Made by a program: the position numbers and the translations under genes
Assembly: GCA_963708575.1 (NCBI GenBank)
Contig: CAVPTB010000007.1
Coordinates: 1,984,001 to 2,048,000, forward strand
DNA from: DASVWZ01 sp963708575
GTDB taxonomy: Bacteria > Acidobacteriota > Terriglobia > Terriglobales > Acidobacteriaceae
DNA length: 64,000 nucleotides
Reading direction: 5' to 3'
Notes under the pieces: model-generated
Database searches by the model: none
Told to the model about the DNA's origin: nothing
Seen by the model: only the letters and a program-made list of their open reading frames with translations
Shown: one piece after another, positions 43,858-52,550 of the stretch
Numbering within the stretch: the stretch's first letter is position 1
Layout of the letters: each line of letters starts with the position of its first letter

Positions 43858-46734
43858 TCAAGCGCCGCCACCGGCCGCCTTCTGCGCCTGCCCTTCCAGC
43901 ACCACTTCGATAGTTTCCCCAATATCCCTTGACGCCAGTGTTCCAATGTATTCGCCCAGAGCTCGATAAGCCTCGAACTGCACTTCATCGAACCATTGGT
44001 TGGCGGTCGACTGATGCGGAAATCCTTTGTGCGAGTCGGCGTAGCTTCGCACTCCAGCCGCAAGCCGCGCCGCCAGAGGTGCATGCGCATCGTCGACTGG
44101 CAGGCTTGCCTTCAGATAAATCAACTTACCGATATCGTCGGGCCCGTAATGGATGTCTCCCAGTGTGAAGCTCTGGGTGGAAACGCAGGCATTGGGCGCA
44201 GGCCGGATGTCTGCGACGCTGATCTTGATATCGACGCCGAAATCCGTGCGGCATTTTTCGATAGCGCTCATCAGGTCTCCGCAAGCATAGCTGCCGTCGG
44301 CTCCGCTGTCGCATACCACGATAAGTCGGCAGCGCCGCTTCACCAGTTCATACATCGCGAGATTTTCGAAATGGCCTCCGTCCGAAAGATAGACGAACTT
44401 GCTGTTCTCATCGCTGCGCGCAATGAGCTCTGATAAAAGGTAGGCCAAGCCAAGCACCGGCCCCGGACGTCGCCACGTCTTAACGCAGTTGGGATTGCCC
44501 ATCCACCATCCCAGACGAACATCGAACAGGGTCATGAAAAAAGCGGTTGGCGGGGATGTGTAGTGGCCCATGTTCGGGCTGGCGGCCGCTCCGGAGATCG
44601 CCATGGCCGTGCCGAGCGTAATCGTTTTCTTCCGGCGCCAGCGTTCATCCTTTTCGGTGGCCTCATGGCGAGCCATCGCCGTCGGCAAATAGGAACCGCC
44701 TGACCCGGCGAAGCTTTCTGATGAAGGGTCATAACCGCAGTATAGCGGGGTGAAAACGAAAGACCGGGCTTTGCGCTCTTCAAATCCCAGGTCCCTGCCT
44801 CGGCTGGTGTTCAAAGAGGCATTCAGAATCGGATACAGGCCGGGATAACCGTCGGCCAGATCGGAGAGCGGGATATCATCTTTGGGATCGAAGCCGGTGA
44901 ACTGCTGGGGCTCACGATCGGGATTCGAAGCCCCAAGATAGCACCGGACCAGACGGTTCCGGTAAAAGTGGTGCATGGAGAAATCGTTGACATCGATGCG
45001 CCACGATAAGACCAACGCGACGCCGGTAAGTCCGATTGCCGCCAGCAGGATCACATACCAGTATTGGCCCGGACTCGACTGAATTGCCCAATAGGAGTCA
45101 TAAACATCCGCCACGGTTTTATCGAGCCACAATTTCCTGGTGAGATCAGGTTCAAAAACCATTCCCGCGAAGATGTGAACTGCGGTCGAAAGCAAAATCA
45201 GCAAGCCAGTGACGAAAATGTAGGGAGCAACTTTGGCGATCAGATTCATTGCCCGCGTCGACTTTAGCAGTCTGGCAACGCCGGCGTCGTTCAGCAGCGA
45301 AAGCTTCTTGTCGTCACTCGTAAGCGGGCTTTTACCGGCAAGGATGCCTGCGATACTGGATATGACCCAGACCAACAGCGCGGAAACGTTCAGACCTTTG
45401 CCGGTCCGGGTATGAGCGTGATTCATCAGGTAAAGCACGCCGAGCGGACCAAAGATCACCACGGAAAAACCGCTGACCCAGACCAGCACGCTGATGAGTA
45501 ACTGCCCGCCCTCCCGAGACCACCATTCACGAACCAGGTCGAAACAGTCGCGCCCGAGAAGGCCAATCTGGAGCACGGCAGTCAACAACATCAGTAAAAC
45601 AACCACGACAGTTCCCCAGATCACCACGATCCAAATGTCGTCGTAATTGATGGGCAGAGCCGCAAGTAACGACGAGTACGAATAGAACAGCACGCCAGCG
45701 ATCGCGCCTGCTACCGCGGCGGCGATGGTTAACCCAAGACCTGACACAACCTGATGTTCGATGAGCTTCTTTTTGTGTTCTCGATGATCTTTGTGTTTCT
45801 CACCCGCTGCCGACTCTCCTCTTTCGGAGCCGGGCCTTTGCAAAACTAACGATCCCAGCAGCCACGTCGATCCGTAGAACAGCGCTCCCAGCAGGGCCCA
45901 ACGCAGCGGAGTTCCATTATCGATGTCCTGCCAGATCCATATCGCTCCGTTCAGAAACCATGCCGCCACAAAAACCGGGAGCATGACAGCGAACCAGACG
46001 CGGTTTCTTTGAAACCAATTTCGATCCTTGTTTCGATCACTGCCAAAGTCGGTCATGCTGATTGCCATGACGACCGTGGCTACCACGATCAAAGCCACCC
46101 CAGCAAAAAATGTCGTCCCCGGATACAACAGCAGAACATTCCAGTTGAATAGAACCACCACGGAAGGCAGCAGGATAATGCCCAGGAGAAATAGCACGAC
46201 GACCATGAGATTGAGGATCACATTTCGAAGCCACGTTCCAACCATCGCACCGGTGTCGGCGGAAAGCAGCCCCATCTGCGGCGTGAGATAGTCGGCATAT
46301 TTGCGCAGCCAGTGAATGGCGTTTCCCTCGGCTCGGCCGCCGACCTGGTAGGTCTGCTGGCGCAGCGATTGCTCCACCTCGCTGAAACCGCTTCCCTGCA
46401 ACCGCTGTCGTTGCGTAACGCCAGCCAGCCACGAGCCGATGTACCCACCGCCGGAAACGGTGGAGAGATAGTCGAACTTGTGCAGGAGTTCTTTCTGTGC
46501 GAGCGCTTGGAGAACACCAAGGTTGAAGGTAGCGCTGCGAATTCCGCCTCCGGAGAAGGCGAGCCCTATCAGGCTGTCTTTAACGTCTTTAGTTGAATTG
46601 ATTCCGCGTGCCTGGCGTGACTGCGCAATCTGATGGCGTTCGTCTGCAAAGACCTTGCTGAAAGAAACCGGCTGAGGATCGGGAGGTTGGTGCGGATGCG
46701 AATGGTTTTCGGAAAGAGGTACGCTCTGCGGCAT
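43858..46734 (-). CDS. Large patatin-like phospholipase with multi-spanning membrane region
   Basis: 958-residue membrane protein (start 46734, MPQSVPLSENHSHPH; the longer frame would overlap the marC gene). The patatin domain opens at about residue 57 with the oxyanion loop AFSGGGIRSATFNLG (62-64) and the nucleophile S94 in LSTVSGGGYIGSW. The catalytic Asp is far downstream in YLSDGGHFENLAMYELVKR, because about ten transmembrane helices and loops (residues roughly 180-560) are inserted between the two halves. It would deacylate phospholipids. The C-terminal part ends in Ala/Gly-rich sequence. Function in the cell is unknown; the intramembrane layout is unusual for patatins. Confidence 0.85.
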   Translation of the reverse strand: MPQSVPLSENHSHPHQPPDPQPVSFSKVFADERHQIAQSRQARGINSTKDVKDSLIGLAFSGGGIRSATFNLGVLQALAQKELLHKFDYLSTVSGGGYIGSWLAGVTQRQRLQGSGFSEVEQSLRQQTYQVGGRAEGNAIHWLRKYADYLTPQMGLLSADTGAMVGTWLRNVILNLMVVVLFLLGIILLPSVVVLFNWNVLLLYPGTTFFAGVALIVVATVVMAISMTDFGSDRNKDRNWFQRNRVWFAVMLPVFVAAWFLNGAIWIWQDIDNGTPLRWALLGALFYGSTWLLGSLVLQRPGSERGESAAGEKHKDHREHKKKLIEHQVVSGLGLTIAAAVAGAIAGVLFYSYSSLLAALPINYDDIWIVVIWGTVVVVLLMLLTAVLQIGLLGRDCFDLVREWWSREGGQLLISVLVWVSGFSVVIFGPLGVLYLMNHAHTRTGKGLNVSALLVWVISSIAGILAGKSPLTSDDKKLSLLNDAGVARLLKSTRAMNLIAKVAPYIFVTGLLILLSTAVHIFAGMVFEPDLTRKLWLDKTVADVYDSYWAIQSSPGQYWYVILLAAIGLTGVALVLSWRIDVNDFSMHHFYRNRLVRCYLGASNPDREPQQFTGFDPKDDIPLSDLADGYPGLYPILNASLNTSRGRDLGFEERKARSFVFTPLYCGYDPSSESFAGSGGSYLPTAMARHEATEKDERWRRKKTITLGTAMAISGAAASPNMGHYTSPPTAFFMTLFDVRLGWWMGNPNCVKTWRRPGPVLGLAYLLSELIARSDENSKFVYLSDGGHFENLAMYELVKRRCRLIVVCDSGADGSYACGDLMSAIEKCRTDFGVDIKISVADIRPAPNACVSTQSFTLGDIHYGPDDIGKLIYLKASLPVDDAHAPLAARLAAGVRSYADSHKGFPHQSTANQWFDEVQFEAYRALGEYIGTLASRDIGETIEVVLEGQAQKAAGGGA

Positions 46735-46826
46735 GGCAATGCCCCTTCTCCCCCTCAAACTTGTCGGACGAAAGGTAGCAGAACGGGAGATGAAGTCAAG
46801 AACGAAAGCGAAGAGATTGTAGAGTC

Positions 46827-47471
46827 TTATCCTGGGAATTCGGCGATTCCATCCCACACCAACTGCACTGCGATCGCGAGAATCAGAAATCCGAAGATGC
46901 GGTTGATGGCACCGGTGCCAGTCGGCCCGAGACGTTTCACCAGCGGACCTCCCAGACATAGGAATAGATAAATGGCCGCTCCCAGCACCGCAATTCCGAT
47001 CACCATGCCGGTGTAGGCCACGCCCGAACTGGCGTGTGCCGCCAATCCCATGACGACTCCAATCGAGCCCGGGCCGGATAGCATCGGCATCGCCATCGGA
47101 GTGAGGGAAATGTCCTCCTTGGTGCTAGCTTCGGACGTTTCCGCTGCGGTAATGCGGCTGCTCGCGGTAACCATGCCCCAAGCGGTGTTGGCCACGATCA
47201 ATCCCCCCGCGATGTTAAGAACTGGCAACGAAATCCCGAAGAAGTTCAAAACAAATCGGCCAAAAAACAGAAAGACCACCAGGATGCCAATCACATAGAG
47301 AGCCGTGCGAAGCGCCGTGTAATTACGTTCTTTGGTGGAAAAATCCGTGGTGAGAGAGAAAAACAACGGCACGCCACCGAAGGGATTGACGATGGGAAAC
47401 AGTGCCAGAAACGTCGCGATGGCCGCGGACGGAAGATCCCGCAGATGTTGCACCTCGTGGGGAGGCATCAT
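46827..47471 (-). CDS. MarC-family integral membrane protein
   Basis: 214-residue inner-membrane protein with six transmembrane helices. Family signatures: LFPIVNPFGGVPLFFSLT near the N terminus and MAMPMLSGPGSIGVVMGLA in the fourth helix. Despite the name the family has no proven role in antibiotic resistance. It lies 92 nt upstream (in transcription) of the patatin-like gene on the same strand, so the two could be co-transcribed. Confidence 0.92.
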   Translation of the reverse strand: MMPPHEVQHLRDLPSAAIATFLALFPIVNPFGGVPLFFSLTTDFSTKERNYTALRTALYVIGILVVFLFFGRFVLNFFGISLPVLNIAGGLIVANTAWGMVTASSRITAAETSEASTKEDISLTPMAMPMLSGPGSIGVVMGLAAHASSGVAYTGMVIGIAVLGAAIYLFLCLGGPLVKRLGPTGTGAINRIFGFLILAIAVQLVWDGIAEFPG

Positions 47472-47519
47472 GGCTAGAAGAGATTACCAGCAGAGAGGGT
47501 GTCCGCAAAACCGCCGGAC

Positions 47520-48378
47520 TTAGTGTTTCAGGTCGGTGTAGTACTTGATGCCAGACCCGCTTTGCTCGGCCGAGGCAGCTTGCGCGGGAGTACCGTTGTA
47601 TCGGATGACCGTGTCGCGGGCCACCACGTTTCCGTCTCCACGGTAAACGGACGAATGGTGCCGACGCCCAAAGTGCCGCCGGGTCGTTCTGGTCGTAGGC
47701 GTCGAAGCTGGATTCAGTTGCCGCCGCGTTCTGCAGGGGTTGCGGATCTAGGGTATCGGCAACCGGTTCATCCACTTTTTGGAAGGGCGCGCTTTGTGAC
47801 GCCGGGTCGGGCGAACTGGCGGACACTTTGTTTCCAAAGGGCGAGAAGCGATGCACCGTCGCGACGCCTAACAATCCACACAGTGCGGCTCCAGCCACGG
47901 CGTACGATATCCGGCGAAACCAGATGGGGTTAAGCGGGATGCGCACTCGAAATGCCTTGCTCATTGCCTCCGCCGCCGTAACGACGGGAACATCCGCCGC
48001 AAGCACCGCAGCCTCTACCGGAAGCGCAGTCGATGTCAGGACTCCTGACGCCTCTGAAACCTGTGAAACCTCAACCGCCGGCTCTTCTTGAGCTTCGAGT
48101 TGCCAGATCGGCCAGTCTGAAGGAGTAGAAGTCTCTTGAATGGTCGCCGCGGTGGCGGCTGCCGCCTCAGCATTTTGCGTAGCAATTTCAGCCACGGCAT
48201 CGGCACGCTGCAAGGCTTCTTGCACAGGGCAGTCGTTCAGGTGAATTTCCACATCCGTGAACACCGCCGGGCGCTGCCCGGGAGCCACCATGTAGACTTC
48301 AAATCCCCTGCTGCGCAGCTCCTCCGTCAGCGCCCTGGAGGCTTCGCCCGCGTGACTGACTATGCGTACAGACGGCAT
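47520..48378 (-). CDS. Hypothetical membrane-anchored protein, probable frameshift near the 3' end
   Basis: Start at 48378 (MPSVRIVSHAGEASRALTEE), with AAGGA 4 nt upstream. Residues 1-60 form a small alpha/beta domain (RGFEVYMVAPGQRPAVFTDV), then an Ala/Glu-rich linker and one transmembrane helix (ISYAVAGAALCGLLGVATVH, about residue 165). In the original frame the sequence after about 47668 turns Arg/Trp rich and runs on past the neighbour; in the +1 frame it continues naturally as VYRGDGNVVARDTVIRYNG and ends YYTDLKH at 47520. Removing one G from a GGG run at 47667-47669 joins them, giving about 285 residues. Function unknown. Confidence 0.6.
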
Positions 48379-48575
48379 GTATTCCTTAAAGGCTGAACCG
48401 GTAAAACCCAGTTGCAGCAGACTTTGTCGTCCTTGAACTTTGACACCTCGAGCTCCATACAAAAGCTCTGTTATCTTGATGCCATCCCACTCTCCTAAGT
48501 TTCCTAAAACACCTAAGAGAGAGGTTTGTTTTACTGAGAACGCAATTTCTTGCAGAATAGCGGAAATCCAGCAAC

Positions 48576-50748
48576 TCAGCGATAACTGTCTAGACTCCTC
48601 GCCGCGTGGTTCAGGACTCCAGTTACAAGATCCATTTGTTCCCGCGCTCGGGCCGCATCGTGTGCATCGATCGCCTCGTTGACGCCAGGGATCATCACCG
48701 CCGCATAGCCAGTGTACTGACCCGGTGCGTAGATAGCGTGACGAAACCACGGGCGGTTCGGTAAACCATCAGGCAGCAGCATGGCGTGCTCAGCATCAAG
48801 CAAAGTCTGGTTGAGCTTGGCGGCATCGCGAGGCGGACTCAATTGTTTGGAACGAATTTTGGCCCCGACCTGTTGCAGATGCTGGGCCGCTTTCATCACG
48901 GCCGTGAAGTCGGGAGCGTCGGTCCCGAACTCGCTTTGTGCTTTCTTCTTTGCCGAATCCAGATAAGTGGACATTTCTTTCCCATATTCTTCATAGTCGT
49001 AAGGAAGAACATCCGTATCTGCCATGCGGACGACCTCCAACCCAAATATTCGCGCCATTTCCTGCTCATACAGGAAGTCAGGATCGCCGAACTTCTTAAA
49101 CCAGTTGAAGTTGTCAAAGACTGAGTGATAGACGCCATACGGCCCGGTCGAGCCGATATCGACCGAAGGGACTCCCAGATGTTGCAGAAAGACCGTGTAG
49201 TCGGAACCGCTGCCAAGGTCGCCCACCGGGGCGTCCGGCTTGGATTGCGCCATGGCTCCTTTATAAGTGGGTCCAATGGCGTCCGTTGGAGGTGCGGGCT
49301 CATGAGCCTGGGCCGCCTGCCGCCACACGTCGTACACGTTCCCGCCTTTAGGGCTTGGCACTGCGGCAGTCACATCGCGTAAGTATTGCTTCAGGCTAGG
49401 CACTGCGGACGCTCCAAACGTTGGTCCGGCGACCGCCACGTCCATGTTGAAGTAAGCGACGGCGTTGCCCAACTCTTTTTCGTGCGCCTCTCCCCATTCG
49501 GTTGAACCGATCAGGCCTTCCTCTTCCGCGTCCCAACTGCCGAAAACCATGGTGCGCTTCGGCTTCCAGCCGGACTTCAAAAGCTCACCCACGCCTCGCA
49601 CTGCTTCGAGCATGGCCGCAGTCCCGCTGCTGGGATCGACCGCCCCATAGACCCACGCATCGCGATGGTTTCCCGCGACTACCAGTTGATCCGGCTGTTC
49701 GCTGCCACGCATCCTCCCGGTCACATCCCAAATCGTGCGAAACTGGAAATCCTGCTTCAGGTGCATCTTCACCTTCACCGGGCCCGGACCCAGGTGATAA
49801 GTGAATGGCAGCGCTCCTTGCCATTCCCGCGGAGTTTCTGGCCCGGCTAAACGCTCAAGAATGGGCCATGCGTCAGCATAGGAAATTGGCGTGGTTGGAA
49901 TTTTTGGTAATTGCGTCGATTTCTCCGGGGTGACGCGCTGGTCGTCCGGGAGAGACGGCACCGAGGCGATGCCGGGAGTAGTGGGATCACCTGAATATTG
50001 AAAAATAAATCCGACCGACCCGCGCTGCACCCCGGTGTCAGGACGCCACGGACCCTTCGGGATACTTGTCGCCCTTCTTCCATCCGTCGTCTGAAGGGTC
50101 GGAATAAATGATGACGCCCGCTGCGCCGTGCTGCTGCGCGACAAATACTTTCACGCCGCGAAAATTCTGGCCGTAGCGCACGAGAACAATTTTGCCGCGC
50201 ACATCCACGCGCAACTGCTCGAGTTTCTTGAAGTCGTCGGGCGTGCCGTAGTTGGCATAAACCACATCGGCCTCGACGTCGCCCGAAGGCGACATGCTGC
50301 TGAACGGCATGACCACGCGCGGGTCGTCCTGGTAAGGATCGCCATTCACGTGCTCGCGCGTCGGTCCGTGCATGTGAACGTCCGGCGGTGCGGTGACATC
50401 GACGCTGATCTCACTCGGATAGTTCATCCAGACACGAAATTCTTCCACTTGGGTTTCGAGGCCGGCTTCGCGAAATTTCTGAGCGACGTAATCGGCGGTG
50501 GCCTTGTCCTCGGAAGTTCCCGCCATGTGCGGCGCCTGGGTGAGAATGCGCAAATTTTCTTCCGCGCGCTTGGGATCCGGCACAGCCAGCAACTTCTGTT
50601 CAATGGCACGCTCGGCGGATGAATCTTGAAAGCCAAAGATTTTCGCGGCCTCGGCATTCGGCTGGGTAGCGGCGTTCAAGTTCACATTGTTGGTGTTACT
50701 GGAGTTGGCGAGCAGCGCGGAAAGAATGAACAGGGGGATAGTTCGCAT
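48576..50748 (-). pseudogene. M28-family zinc peptidase (glutamate carboxypeptidase-like), single-base frameshift
   Basis: Two adjoining frames (50748 to about 50055, then to 48576) together match one M28B peptidase of about 723 residues. The first part has a signal peptide and a PA-domain segment (GKIVLVRYGQNFRGVKVFVA); the second has GNHRDAWVYGAVDPSSGTAA, DAEEEGLIGSTEWGE, FNMDVAV and YHSVFDNF, the zinc ligands and catalytic Glu, and a C-terminal dimerisation domain. The junction should read KYPEGPWRPDTG; one extra G in the GGG at 50053-50055 turns it into KYPEGSVAS-stop. The rest is intact and well conserved, so a sequencing error or a very recent mutation is likely. Confidence 0.88.
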
Positions 50749-50835
50749 TCGGCTCCCGATGATGTTTCAAATCCATAGTAGCGCAGCCCGGCCAACGCTT
50801 TCGATCAGGGAACATCTAAAGAACCGGAGGAGATA

Positions 50836-51145
50836 ATGCCAACCGCCAAGAAACGTTCTACTGCGAAGAGAAAAAACCCACGCCGCTGGGTGGCCAAAGT
50901 CAAAACCGAATCGACATTTCCCCCGGACGGCCTGTTCAGCAAAAAGCGCAGCAACTATCGCCCGAACACTTGCGTCGAAGAAGGTTTCGCCGAAGGGTCC
51001 TGCCTCTGGAATGCGAATGCTGACTTACTTCATCAATCGCGCCGGGCACGGGTTGACCGAGGGACGCCGTGCGGAGTTGGAGAAAGCCAAGAAACTCCTC
51101 TCGAAGACGGTGAAGCGGGCGAGAGAAGAAAAGAAGGCGGCTTAA
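50836..51145 (+). pseudogene. DUF3175-like protein, single-base frameshift
   Basis: A small basic protein of about 102 residues. It begins MPTAKKRSTAKRKNPRRWVA and TESTFPPDGLFSK in one frame and continues in another with AATIARTLASKKVSPKGPAS, GMRMLTYFINRAGHGLTEGR and a Lys-rich end at 51145, which is the DUF3175 pattern. One extra A in the AAAAA at 50941-50945 explains the shift. AGGAG lies before the start. Function of the family is unknown. The original frame runs on to 51294 and gives an artefactual 152-residue product. Confidence 0.8.
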
Positions 51146-51226
51146 GACAAAAATGGTGGGGAGATCAACTCTCGGCAACACGTGTTCCGCATCGGCAGGG
51201 ATGCCACGTTTACATTTGTCGCCTGT

Positions 51227-52402
51227 CTAGTTTTGTGATTCCAGCAACTCCAGCATCTGACCAATTCCTTTGCGGAATGCGAGAGGTGGCGTGATCAGGC
51301 TTAGGACCAGGTAGCCATCATTCGGGAAATCATAGAAATGGCCAGGGTGAACCAGCACGCATTTCTCCCGGAGGATCTTGATCGCGAGATCCTCGTCCGA
51401 CTGCAGGGCCGGCACGCGCAGCACGGCATACCATCCGCCCTCGACCGATAAGCGCTCACAAGATTTTTGACTCGCCAGCTGACGGTCCAACTCCCCCAGA
51501 TTTTCGCGCACCCGGTCTAGCAGAAGCGGCTGAATGACATTTCGCTGCTCCAGAAACGTGGGCGCGGCAAGCTGGATGGGAGCGTTTAAAGACAGATAGG
51601 TGTCCGCAATGATTTCCAGACGTCCCATAGCAGCATTCACTTGATCTTGCGGCCCGCTCACCACCACCCAAGCCAGCTTCATCTGCGGAAGCCCGGATAT
51701 TTTCGATATGCCACTCAACGTGAACGTCAAAGCACCACGGTTGCTGGCGAACGTCGGCCGAGTCGCGCCATCGTGGGCGTAGTCCAGAAACACTTCGTCC
51801 ACGATCAGCGACAATTCGTATTCCTTGCAGAAGTTGTTGAGTCCCTCCTGCTCAGCGGCAGAAGCGTACGAACCCGTGGGGTTGTTGGGATGAACCACAA
51901 CCACCGCCCGGGTGCGATGGTTGACTGCTTTATATAAAGATGGGAAATCGATCTGCCATCCGTGGTCGTAAATCAGCGGATACGGCACCAGCTTCACGTC
52001 CTGCAAATCCGCAAGAAACTCAAACAGCGGATAACTCGGCTTCGGTACCAGGATTTCATCTTCGGCATTGCAAAGTAGACGAAAGACGTAGGAATAACCT
52101 TCACTTGTGCTGGTCGTAAGGACCATCGATTCCGGATCAATTTCGAATTCTTCGTGGTGATTGCGGTAGTAGGCAGAAACAGCCTCGCGCGCGCTACGCA
52201 AACCCTTGGGCTGCGGATCGTAGTCCAGAGCAGCGGGATTGATCAGGGCCTGCATAATAGCTTCTTCGTCGTAGTGGAACTCGGCTTCAGTCGGATTCGA
52301 CACCGTCAGATCGATGATTTCCCGGCCCGCGGCCTGCATCTCGCGATGCGCCTCGGTGAAGCGGTTGGGCGTTAGTTTCCAGTCCGTCCGGTGCGAAAAC
52401 AT
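51227..52402 (-). CDS. PLP-dependent class I/II aminotransferase
   Basis: 391-residue fold-type I aminotransferase. The PLP lysine is in SGISKISGLPQMKLAWV; other hallmarks are VVHPNNPTGSYASAAE, LIVDEVFLDYAHDG and VLTTSTSEGYSYVFRLL. It belongs near the aspartate/alanine aminotransferase group; substrate unknown. It is divergent from the formate dehydrogenase operon with 148 nt between. Confidence 0.93.
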   Translation of the reverse strand: MFSHRTDWKLTPNRFTEAHREMQAAGREIIDLTVSNPTEAEFHYDEEAIMQALINPAALDYDPQPKGLRSAREAVSAYYRNHHEEFEIDPESMVLTTSTSEGYSYVFRLLCNAEDEILVPKPSYPLFEFLADLQDVKLVPYPLIYDHGWQIDFPSLYKAVNHRTRAVVVVHPNNPTGSYASAAEQEGLNNFCKEYELSLIVDEVFLDYAHDGATRPTFASNRGALTFTLSGISKISGLPQMKLAWVVVSGPQDQVNAAMGRLEIIADTYLSLNAPIQLAAPTFLEQRNVIQPLLLDRVRENLGELDRQLASQKSCERLSVEGGWYAVLRVPALQSDEDLAIKILREKCVLVHPGHFYDFPNDGYLVLSLITPPLAFRKGIGQMLELLESQN

Positions 52403-52550
52403 GCATGAATATCATAAATGCTGCGGATGTCGGCGCGGGCGTCCCTAGACTTCTGAATGCCTGGTAACTTCACGCAACCGGCATCCTGATAGCATCATCA
52501 GAGCTTTCAGAGATTTTTTATTAACGTAGAGGCTGCATTGGAGGCAAAGA

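Noticed and set aside
46734..46959. Extended N terminus of the patatin-like protein
   Set aside because: It would overlap the marC coding region by more than 130 nt and lacks an SD; MPQSVPL at 46734 has a better context.
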